In this document: in pieces, positions 1 through 6,002 of the stretch
Layout of the letters: each line of letters opens with the position of its first letter
Position numbering within the stretch: position 1 is the first letter of the stretch
Origin: Chitinispirillaceae bacterium
GTDB lineage: Bacteria; Fibrobacterota; Chitinivibrionia; Chitinivibrionales; Chitinispirillaceae
Assembly: GCA_016926315.1 (NCBI GenBank)
Contig: JAFGOU010000589.1
Location: 1-7,673, forward strand
Direction of reading: 5' to 3'
DNA: 7,673 nucleotides
Translations under genes and position numbers: made by a program
Notes under the pieces: generated by a model
What the model saw: only the letters and a program-made list of their open reading frames with translations
Databases searched by the model: none
Told to the model about the DNA's origin: nothing

Positions 1-1050
1 CCCGCCACCATGGACCCCGCGCAGTTTCCCTCGTTCGGTTCCTCGTCGAAAACGAGCGAGGTGATTGCAGTTGAAAAATGGGGTTCAGCGTCCGGTGACG
101 ATATCGTGGCGGTCACGCCGGCGAGTATCTGGCTGTTCAGGAGCGCGGATTCGTCCTGGGACTCCAGCGTCACCGCGGCGCTCGCCGACAGCACCCTCGC
201 CTTCAGGAGTTTCGTTTCGGTAACGGTCAATACCTGCGTATCACCTGCCATTCTCTATGCGTATATCAGGACCGGGAGCGACAGCGATTCCCTGGTGTCG
301 CTTTTCCGTTATCGATTCGGCGAGAATCGCTGGATACGCCTGATAAAGGAAGGACCGACGGTTATCGCGCCGGCTTCCCGCGGGTACCTTTACTGTGTGA
401 GCGGAAAGAATGCCCTTGAGGTATACCGCGATTCACTCAGCGACAGCGCCACGCCGCCGGCCATGGACATCGAGCCCATTATCAGGGAAACGGCATTTTA
501 CAAGCGGATCGAGGTGGTAAGCGAGGGCATTGCCAAACCAGACATCAACGACATGCTGTTTGTTCCGGTTACGGATTCGAGCGGGCACCTGGCCATCGCG
601 GCGTCGGCCGAACGGTCCGGCGCCGACGGGCTTTTTCTTTCTTACAATGAACTGCCCGGCGTTTCAACCGGCATTTTTTCGCATCTCAGGCGTGACAAGG
701 TTATTGCCGGCGGACTCAAGGAGAGCTATGCGCTGCCGGGGATACTTTCCGACAACTACCTGCAGGGCGCTTCAACGGCGCTTTTCGTTTATAAGCTCGG
801 GAAAGACGCGAACGTGACGATTCGTATTTATGATTATGCCATGCAGCATGTCAAGACCGTCATCGAAAACGCGCCGCGGAAGGCATCCACGCCCACGGGC
901 CGCAGCACCGATCCGCGGTTCGACGTGTGGGATGGAAGAACGGCTTCGGGAAAGAGCGTGGCCCCGGGGATGTACTATTATAAAATAACGACTGACAAGG
1001 GAGAACGTTCATTTGGAAAGATCGTTGTGGCAAAAGGCGCTGGCCGGTAG
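1..1050 (+). CDS. Secreted/surface protein with C-terminal FlgD-like Ig (T9SS sorting-like) domain, 5'-truncated
   Basis: The reading frame is open from the first base of the window to TAG at 1048-1050. The first ATG is at 10, but nothing around it looks like a start: there is no signal peptide and no Shine-Dalgarno sequence, so the gene most likely begins upstream. Numbering from that ATG, residues 1-240 are rich in Ser, Asp and aromatic residues, with alternating beta-like segments such as IWLFRS and VSLFRYRF. This resembles beta-propeller-type extracellular modules, but I cannot name a family. Residues about 248-342 match the FlgD Ig-like/T9SS type A pattern: a strand with VTIRIYDYAMQHVKTV, then WDGR at 307-310, then SVAPGMYYYKI and a final KIVV strand. 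In this group of bacteria such C-terminal domains sit on exported proteins and act as structural or sorting domains. The gene's 3' end overlaps the next gene, a PorV-like barrel, by 38 bp, suggesting a shared transcript. The domain call is firm; substrate, function and export route are not known. Confidence 0.8.
   Translation, partial: PATMDPAQFPSFGSSSKTSEVIAVEKWGSASGDDIVAVTPASIWLFRSADSSWDSSVTAALADSTLAFRSFVSVTVNTCVSPAILYAYIRTGSDSDSLVSLFRYRFGENRWIRLIKEGPTVIAPASRGYLYCVSGKNALEVYRDSLSDSATPPAMDIEPIIRETAFYKRIEVVSEGIAKPDINDMLFVPVTDSSGHLAIAASAERSGADGLFLSYNELPGVSTGIFSHLRRDKVIAGGLKESYALPGILSDNYLQGASTALFVYKLGKDANVTIRIYDYAMQHVKTVIENAPRKASTPTGRSTDPRFDVWDGRTASGKSVAPGMYYYKITTDKGERSFGKIVVAKGAGR
997..1003 (+). 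promoter_or_regulatory. Ribosome binding site deciding the TTG start of the first barrel gene
   Basis: AAGGGAG lies inside the 3' end of the upstream gene, 9 nt before TTG at 1013. No ATG or GTG in this frame precedes the hydrophobic core of the signal peptide, and an in-frame TAA at 986-988 blocks any longer form. The only close alternative is a TTG at 1025, which is further from this site. The placement supports TTG at 1013. Confidence 0.6.
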
Positions 1051-2071
1051 CATCCTGCCGTCACTTTTTCTGGTGCTGCTGCTCTTCGTGCCGGCGGCGC
1101 ATGCCGGCGGCATCGGCGGCGAGCCGGGGGCGTATCTGCGGCCGCCCATGGGGGCCGTGGCGGTCGGCCTTGCAGGCGCCTATACCGCGCGGGCGGATTA
1201 TTATCCTGCCTGGTGGAACCCGGCGGCCGTGGGATTCTTACGGGAAAAGCGTCTTGCCGGCGGCGGCGGCATGCGGTCGCTCGGCAGGGTCGACGGGTAC
1301 GGTTCATTTGATTTTCCCATACCTCCCCGCGTCGGCATGGGGCTTCTGGTGCTCTACCGGGGAGACCCGTCTCTGAAGCTTTACGGTATCGACGAACGTC
1401 TCCTGCCGTCCGCGGCCTACACGACCATGACGTTCAAGGGGGCCGTCGGTTATTATGTCAGCCGCAAGGTATCGGCAGGCGCAAGCATCAGCGGTCTGTA
1501 CCAGAGCCTTCCGAGCTACGGCGGGAATGACGGTATCGACAACGTTTCCGTTACCGGGATCGGCGCCATCGATGTTGCGGCAAGTTATCGTATGTCAAAT
1601 ACCTGGAATTTCGCGCTGGTCGTCAAGAACCTCGGCGCCGATATGGAGTGGCAGATGGGCGACATGGCGCCCATGGTTTCCGACCGGCCCCTTCCCTGTG
1701 TTATCGTGGCCGGATGTCATCATACGGTCATTGCCGAAAAGCCGTTCATCTGGTCGTTCGACTGCCGGGGCTATGCGTTCGACGGGGGGTGGAACCGGCT
1801 TGAACGGCCGGAACTCAATGTCAGCGCCGGTGCCGAGTGGCGGCGGTGGGACAATTTTTTCGTGAGGGGCGGTATCGGCGATATCTCATTGTACCGCGAT
1901 CTCTACGGGGATCCCGGCCGTTATCGCAACGAAGCCGCCTTTCAGGTCGCCGCCGGTTTTTCGTACGACATGGTAAAAGTCAGACAAGGTCTGTGGCTCA
2001 ATTACGGCATCGCCACCGACAAGGTGTGGGCGGGCATCGACCAGCAGCTTGACGTAACGCTTACGTTTTAA
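1013..2071 (+). CDS. PorV/PorQ-like outer-membrane beta-barrel protein
   Basis: This encodes 352 residues, probably an outer-membrane barrel. The N-terminus is a Sec signal peptide: basic residues (R3, K8), a hydrophobic core at about 14-26, and cleavage predicted after AHA (residue 31). Residues 39-75 carry the PorV/PorQ/UPF0164 hallmark, a small-residue-rich GLAGAYTARAD stretch followed by WNPA at 68-71. The rest alternates polar and hydrophobic residues as in transmembrane strands and ends in VTLTF, with a C-terminal Phe typical of BAM-recognised barrels. Family members include PorV, which in Bacteroidota carries T9SS cargo to the cell surface, but many homologues have no assigned role and I cannot claim this one is a T9SS component. 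It starts with TTG inside the upstream gene, which ends in a sorting-like domain, so the two products may be made together. Three cysteines (229, 235, 251) are unusual for an outer-membrane barrel. The next gene follows after 18 bp. Confidence 0.8.
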   Translation: MERSLWQKALAGSILPSLFLVLLLFVPAAHAGGIGGEPGAYLRPPMGAVAVGLAGAYTARADYYPAWWNPAAVGFLREKRLAGGGGMRSLGRVDGYGSFDFPIPPRVGMGLLVLYRGDPSLKLYGIDERLLPSAAYTTMTFKGAVGYYVSRKVSAGASISGLYQSLPSYGGNDGIDNVSVTGIGAIDVAASYRMSNTWNFALVVKNLGADMEWQMGDMAPMVSDRPLPCVIVAGCHHTVIAEKPFIWSFDCRGYAFDGGWNRLERPELNVSAGAEWRRWDNFFVRGGIGDISLYRDLYGDPGRYRNEAAFQVAAGFSYDMVKVRQGLWLNYGIATDKVWAGIDQQLDVTLTF

Positions 2072-2089
2072 CGGGAAGAGAAAGACCGC

Positions 2090-3355
2090 ATGATCCAGCG
2101 TCGTTTTAGAACAATGTCCGGCCTGTTGGCGGCCGCGATGGTTTCGGTTTCAGGACCGGGCATTCAGGCAGCCGAATTCCCGCATTTTTTCTTTGCCGAG
2201 GAACCGGTCAACGTTCGCGCATCGTCCATGGGCGGCGTTGGGGCGGCCCTGGACGGGGGGGGGTTCAGTCATTACAATCCCGCGTCCATGGCGCTTGCCG
2301 GTTCACCGTTTGTCGCGGTGGAGTACGGGCAGCAGGGCGGCGGGTTGTCTAAAAGCCTGATCGAGACCGCCTGGATGTTTCCCTCCTGGTTTGCCGGCGC
2401 TTCGTTTCCGGTGCAATCGACCGACTGGCAGACCGGCACCGAACAGGGGGTCGGCGCCATGAGCACCAACCAGATGTTCGGGCCGACCGTCGCGGGCGGG
2501 TATCAGCGTGAACGTTTTGCCACCGGTCATGCCTTTTCCTGGCTCAGCGAGCGGATAGGCGACTATACCATCAATGCGGTCACCTACAGTACCGGCGTGA
2601 CGTACCGCATTATCCCGGGATCGCTCGTTGCCGGTGCGTCGCTGGTTCATTATCTGCGATTCGACAGTGCACGGACGCCATGGACCAGAGCGCCGCGCGG
2701 CTGGTATCGTGACGCCGTTGGTCTGCCCCGCATGGTACGGGGCGGTATCGCCTGGACCGACACCCTGGTATCCGGTGTTCCCTCCACGGTTGCGGCGGAT
2801 CTCCTGTACCGGGATTTCGATGACCGCCTGGTCATGCCCACGGGTGTGGAGGTCTGGGTGCTTCCCTCGATAGCGGCAAGAGCGGGCAAGCGGTTGTTCG
2901 ACCCTCGCGGCGACCTGTTGCATGCGGGGTGCGGGATACGCTGGAGGTCACTGGCGTTTGACTTCGATTATGGATTTTCTCGGCCGGTAAAAGGCGCGAC
3001 GCTTGAGCCGAAGTGGCTCTTTGGCCTGACCTATTCGATTCCGTCGCGCAGGCCTGCTGAATCAACGGTAACAACCGTTCCTGCCGCGGATAAGGGACCC
3101 GTTGAAAAGGAGACCATTCCGGTTGCCCCGCCGAAACCGGCGATGACGCCCGGGGAGTCGCCCTCTCGTTCCGGTCAGGAGCCTGTTCCGGTCCATCTGC
3201 CGGACACGGCCGTTGCCCGTGAGCCTGCCGATGCCTCTCACGCGGAAGAGCGTGCTCTTCCATCCGCTCCGGCAGATGTTCCTGAGGTTTCTCCGGTGCC
3301 GGCAGACTCCACCTCACTTCCTGATAGTTCCGTTTCTCCCGTCAAGCAGGAATAA
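2090..3355 (+). CDS. PorV-like outer-membrane barrel with long Pro-rich C-terminal tail
   Basis: This encodes 421 residues. ATG at 2090 has GGGAAGAG at 2073-2080 in front of it, 9 nt away. A basic N-terminus (RRFR at 4-7) and hydrophobic stretch form a signal peptide with likely cleavage after residue 27 (IQA). Residues 43-66 are a PorV/UPF0164-type signature: RASSMGGVGAALD, three glycines, then YNPAS at 62-66. Barrel-like alternation continues to WLFGLTYSI at 309-317, which looks like a final strand. About 104 further residues follow, with roughly one in five proline plus many Ala, Ser, Val and Glu, probably disordered. This is an unusual ending for a barrel of this type. The glycines at 56-58 are encoded by an uninterrupted run of nine G, which could make expression switchable. 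The gene is the last of the envelope block and probably shares a transcript with the upstream barrel. FadL/OMPP1-type barrels are the main alternative family. The exact function is unknown. Confidence 0.75.
   Translation: MIQRRFRTMSGLLAAAMVSVSGPGIQAAEFPHFFFAEEPVNVRASSMGGVGAALDGGGFSHYNPASMALAGSPFVAVEYGQQGGGLSKSLIETAWMFPSWFAGASFPVQSTDWQTGTEQGVGAMSTNQMFGPTVAGGYQRERFATGHAFSWLSERIGDYTINAVTYSTGVTYRIIPGSLVAGASLVHYLRFDSARTPWTRAPRGWYRDAVGLPRMVRGGIAWTDTLVSGVPSTVAADLLYRDFDDRLVMPTGVEVWVLPSIAARAGKRLFDPRGDLLHAGCGIRWRSLAFDFDYGFSRPVKGATLEPKWLFGLTYSIPSRRPAESTVTTVPAADKGPVEKETIPVAPPKPAMTPGESPSRSGQEPVPVHLPDTAVAREPADASHAEERALPSAPADVPEVSPVPADSTSLPDSSVSPVKQE
2255..2263 (+). repeat. G9 homopolymer inside a coding region
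   Basis: Nine consecutive G encode Gly56-Gly58 of the second barrel, all as GGG codons. This is the longest homopolymer noticed in the window; other runs reach seven T or six G. Losing one G would bring in TGA at 2358-2360, giving a product of about 89 residues. Gaining one would bring in TAA at 2350-2352, giving about 87 residues. As read here the tract is in frame and the gene is intact. Confidence 0.9.
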
Positions 3356-3365
3356 TACGCTGCCT

Positions 3366-3399
3366 GCGGAGCCGTTCAGCATGAAGCGGTGCGCTCCGC
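3366..3399 (+). terminator. Stem-loop downstream of the envelope gene block (no U-tract)
   Basis: An imperfect hairpin begins 10 nt after the stop codon of the second barrel gene. The outer stem is GCGGAG (3366-3371) with CTCCGC (3394-3399). Inside it CCG (3372-3374) can pair with CGG (3387-3389), and TTCA (3375-3378) with TGAA (3382-3385) around a GCA loop, leaving one bulged G and a 4-nt internal loop. A competing pairing, TTCAGC (3375-3380) with GCTGAA (3398-3403), is also possible. No T-run follows, so it is not a canonical intrinsic terminator. It could protect the mRNA 3' end or be a Rho-dependent end region. Confidence 0.3.
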
Positions 3400-3491
3400 T
3401 GAAATAACTTACCTCAGCCCTTGAATTTGTTTTATTTTCATTGCGTGTTACGGCACAAGGCCGGGCCGGGACAACAGGCAGGATTTTTTTC

Positions 3492-3520
3492 GTGTCAATA
3501 ACCGGCCATAATGATATCTT
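3492..3520 (+). promoter_or_regulatory. Candidate sigma70-type promoter for the mre operon
   Basis: GTGTCA (3492-3497) resembles a -35 box at four of six positions. After a 17-bp spacer comes TATCTT (3515-3520), also four of six, preceded by TGA to give an extended -10 (TG at 3512-3513). Transcription would begin near 3527, leaving a leader of about 26 nt before mreB. An overlapping alternative -10, CATAAT at 3507-3512, matches five of six but has no good -35. The region is visibly more AT-rich than its surroundings. This is pattern matching only. Confidence 0.35.
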
Positions 3521-3552
3521 TTGTATTGGTAAATTTCCATTGAGGACAGGAT

Positions 3553-4584
3553 ATGGGCGCATTTTTCTTTTCAAACGATCTCGGGATCGATCTCGGAACC
3601 GCAAATACGCTGGTATATGTGGTCGGCAGAGGGCTTCTTATCGACGAGCCGTCGGTGGTGGCGGTTGACAAAAACAACAAAACGGTGCGCGCCTACGGTC
3701 TCGAAGCCAAGCGCATGCTGGGCAGGACCCCGGGTGAGATCGAGGCGGTACGGCCGATGAAGGACGGCGTCATCGCCGATTTCGAGCTTGTCGAGGCGAT
3801 GCTCAAGTATTTTATCCGTAAAGTGCAAAAATACCGGTTTTATTTCAGGCCGCGCGCGGTGATCGGAGTCCCTTCCGGCATCACCGAGGTCGAGAAACGC
3901 GCGGTGGTCGATTCCGCGGAAAGCGCGGGGGTAAGGGAAGTCCATCTCGTCGCCGAGCCCATGGCCTCGGCGATCGGCATGGGGGTCCCGGTGCATGAGC
4001 CATCGGGTAACATGATTATCGACATCGGCGGCGGCACGGCGGAAATCGCGGTTATCGCCCTTAACGGCACGGTATGCGACATGTCGGTGCGGGTCGGGGG
4101 CGACGAAATGGACGAAGCGATTATCACCTACCTCAAGAAAACCTACAATCTCCTGATCGGGGAGACGACCGCGGAGCAGATCAAGATGCAGATCGGTTCA
4201 GCATTCCCTTTGCAGGAAGAGCTTGAGATGGAGGTAAAAGGCCGCGACCTGGTCGCCGGAATTCCAAAAACGCTGCGGATCTCCTCAACCGAAATACGGG
4301 ATGCGCTTAACGAACCGGTATCGATTATCATCGAAGCGGTCAAACAGGCGCTTGAACAGACTCCTCCGGAACTGTCGGCCGATATTCTCGACAAGGGTAT
4401 TATCATGGCGGGCGGCAGTTCCCAGTTGCGGGGTCTTGACGAAAGGATCAGACAGGAGACCAACCTGCCGGTGAATGTCATCGACGAGCCGCTTACCTGT
4501 GTTGCCCGCGGGGCGCTCAAAATCATTGAAAATCTCGAACGATTCCGGCCGGTGCTGATGACCACGGGCAGGCGCAACCGGTAA
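3553..4584 (+). CDS. mreB: Rod-shape-determining actin homologue MreB
   Basis: This encodes 343 residues, close to the usual MreB length. MreB is a bacterial actin that forms membrane-bound filaments and directs lateral wall synthesis. The nucleotide-binding motifs are all present: phosphate-1 loop GIDLGTANTLVY starting at residue 11, the VAEPMASAIG segment with Glu135 at the position of the catalytic glutamate, phosphate-2 loop DIGGGTAEIAV starting at residue 157, and the adenosine motif MAGGSSQLRG starting at residue 285. The short hydrophobic N-terminus (FFF at 4-6) before SNDLGIDLG is a plausible membrane-contacting element. ATG at 3553 follows GAGGA at 3542-3546, with 6 nt between. It is the first gene of the mreB-mreC-mreD-mrdA cluster, behind a 197-bp spacer that probably carries its promoter. 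No key residue appears to be missing. Confidence 0.98.
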   Translation: MGAFFFSNDLGIDLGTANTLVYVVGRGLLIDEPSVVAVDKNNKTVRAYGLEAKRMLGRTPGEIEAVRPMKDGVIADFELVEAMLKYFIRKVQKYRFYFRPRAVIGVPSGITEVEKRAVVDSAESAGVREVHLVAEPMASAIGMGVPVHEPSGNMIIDIGGGTAEIAVIALNGTVCDMSVRVGGDEMDEAIITYLKKTYNLLIGETTAEQIKMQIGSAFPLQEELEMEVKGRDLVAGIPKTLRISSTEIRDALNEPVSIIIEAVKQALEQTPPELSADILDKGIIMAGGSSQLRGLDERIRQETNLPVNVIDEPLTCVARGALKIIENLERFRPVLMTTGRRNR

Positions 4585-4667
4585 CGCCAGCTCTCGACGG
4601 TGGAATGGACGGGGTGGTGCGCGAATGATGTGCCGCAATGACATAATCGGGTGGTGTTAATTCCGCG

Positions 4668-5501
4668 ATGCGTTGGTTATTCGAAATTCTTGTTGCCTAC
4701 CGTGTGTATGTTTCGGTGTTTATTGCCGTAGGTGCCAGCCTGTGGATGCTGTCGAGCCCTCCCGGGCAGCAGGCAAAAACAGCGCGATTTCTGGCATTCA
4801 GCATTTTTTATCCCTTTCAGATTTCAGCCGATCAGATCCTCCGGGCAAAAAATATCTATGCTGAAAACAAACGGCTTAAAAACGAGGTTTCGCACCTCTA
4901 CGCACGCCTTGCCCAGCTGCGTGAACAGGCTGCGGAGAACGACCGGTTGCGCGCCATGATCGGTTTCATGCAGGCGTGCCCTTATGAGCTCATTCCGGTA
5001 CGGGTTTTGGCGCGCGATCCGTCGCCGGACGATAAAAGTATCGTCGTGACGGCCGGAAAAAATAAAGGCGTTATTCCCTACATGGCGGTCGTCGGCGAAA
5101 ACGGTGTGGCCGGCAAGGTGGTCCAGGTCATGCCGCAGGTGAGTCTGGTACAACTGGTGACCGATCCGCTCAATCGTGTCGGCATCATGGTGGTACGCAG
5201 CCGGGTGGTCAGCATACTTGAAACGGAAAACGGCAGGGAGTTTTTTGTCCATTTCAGGACCTATGAAGAGGTGGCGGCGGGAGACACCATCGTGACCTCA
5301 GGGCTGGGTGGGGTGTACCCGAAGGGTTTTACGGTCGGGACCGTTCTGAAAGTAGTTGATGAAAGGGACCCTTTGTTTAAAAAGGCCATTATTTCGCTCA
5401 CGCTCGACATCGATCGCATGGAAGAACTGTTTGTGGTAAAACGGGAACCGCAATGGTCGTCGATGCAACATGAGCTTGATTCCCTGGGGGTACTGCGATG
5501 A
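4668..5501 (+). CDS. mreC: Rod-shape-determining protein MreC
   Basis: This encodes 277 residues, a normal MreC length. MreC is a bitopic inner-membrane protein whose periplasmic part binds PBP2 and stimulates the elongasome. A single transmembrane helix lies at about residues 11-30, followed by a coiled coil at about 56-98 (AENKRLKNEVSHLYARL and the heptads after it). The double beta-barrel domain spans about 104-265, with family-typical stretches such as VLARDPS, VTAGKNKGV, VGENGVAGKV and VTSGLGGVYPKG. ATG at 4668 is the only reasonable start: an in-frame TAA lies at 4644-4646 and no other start codon intervenes. Its ribosome binding site is poor (GGGTGGTG, ending 11 nt upstream). The gene follows mreB after 83 bp and overlaps mreD by 4 bp (ATGA), indicating translational coupling. 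Confidence 0.96.
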   Translation: MRWLFEILVAYRVYVSVFIAVGASLWMLSSPPGQQAKTARFLAFSIFYPFQISADQILRAKNIYAENKRLKNEVSHLYARLAQLREQAAENDRLRAMIGFMQACPYELIPVRVLARDPSPDDKSIVVTAGKNKGVIPYMAVVGENGVAGKVVQVMPQVSLVQLVTDPLNRVGIMVVRSRVVSILETENGREFFVHFRTYEEVAAGDTIVTSGLGGVYPKGFTVGTVLKVVDERDPLFKKAIISLTLDIDRMEELFVVKREPQWSSMQHELDSLGVLR

Positions 5502-5995
5502 CCCGGGCTATTTTCAGGTGGAGCACCCTCTTTCTTGTCTGTTTTGTACTCCAGACGACCCTGGTTCCGGCGCTTACGGTTTTCGGGGTTCGTCCGGACC
5601 TTCTGATGATTGCGTTGTTTCTGCTTGCGGTACGGACCGGCCAGATGACATCGGTCTGGGCCGGATTTTTTCTCGGGCTTGCCCAGGACCTGTATGCTCC
5701 GTCGATCCTCGGCCAGAATGCGCTTTCCAAGGCAGTCGCGGGTTTTTTTGCCGGTTTTTTCAACGAACGGGTCATGCGGCTCGACCCGCTTGTCCAGATG
5801 GTCCTGCTTTTCCTGATGTTTCTTGTCAACGACGCGCTTTTTTATCTTGTGCAGGCGGTAAAAAGCGGCGGAGGGGGCGGCATTGTGGTACAGGGGCTTC
5901 TCACGGTGACCGGGCCACGGGCGCTTTATTCCATGCTGTTCGCGATACTGCCCTATATCAAAGAACATTTTTTCCCGTCCTCTCACCGGCGATAG
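5498..5995 (+). CDS. mreD: Rod-shape-determining protein MreD
   Basis: This encodes 165 residues, the expected size for MreD, a multi-pass inner-membrane protein that works with MreC in the elongasome. The sequence is almost entirely hydrophobic, with about five membrane segments (roughly residues 6-28, 35-50, 52-66, 98-120 and 135-155). It contains the family-typical FFLGLAQDLY at about 57-66, which matches the GxxxGLxxD pattern of MreD proteins, and RPDLL near residue 32. The start overlaps the mreC stop as ATGA, with GGGGG at 5486-5490 as the likely ribosome binding site. The next gene begins 7 nt after the stop codon. A longer open frame in another phase over the same DNA (5470-6126) lacks these features and is a shadow. 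Confidence 0.93.
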   Translation: MTRAIFRWSTLFLVCFVLQTTLVPALTVFGVRPDLLMIALFLLAVRTGQMTSVWAGFFLGLAQDLYAPSILGQNALSKAVAGFFAGFFNERVMRLDPLVQMVLLFLMFLVNDALFYLVQAVKSGGGGGIVVQGLLTVTGPRALYSMLFAILPYIKEHFFPSSHRR

Positions 5996-6002
5996 CGCGG
6001 TC

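Noticed and set aside
2303..2923. Minus-strand open frame of 206 codons inside the second barrel gene
   Set aside because: It is antisense to a gene with a clear signal peptide and family signature; composition is Arg/Gly/Pro-rich shadow sequence.
3360..3481. CTGCCTG (3360-3366) and CAGGCAG (3475-3481) as an inverted repeat bounding the spacer
   Set aside because: Seven matching bases over 100 bp apart are expected by chance, and there is no sign of an inserted element between them.
3459..3490. GC-rich stretch followed by seven T, considered as an intrinsic terminator
   Set aside because: The GGCCGGGCCGGG stretch cannot form a stable stem with a workable loop next to the T-run; only 3-4 bp pairings were found.
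5743..5760. T7 and T6 runs in mreD (and a T7 at 6085-6091 in the PBP2 gene) as further switch tracts
   Set aside because: They encode Phe/Leu in membrane helices, are short, and occur in genes likely to be essential, where on/off switching would be unlikely.
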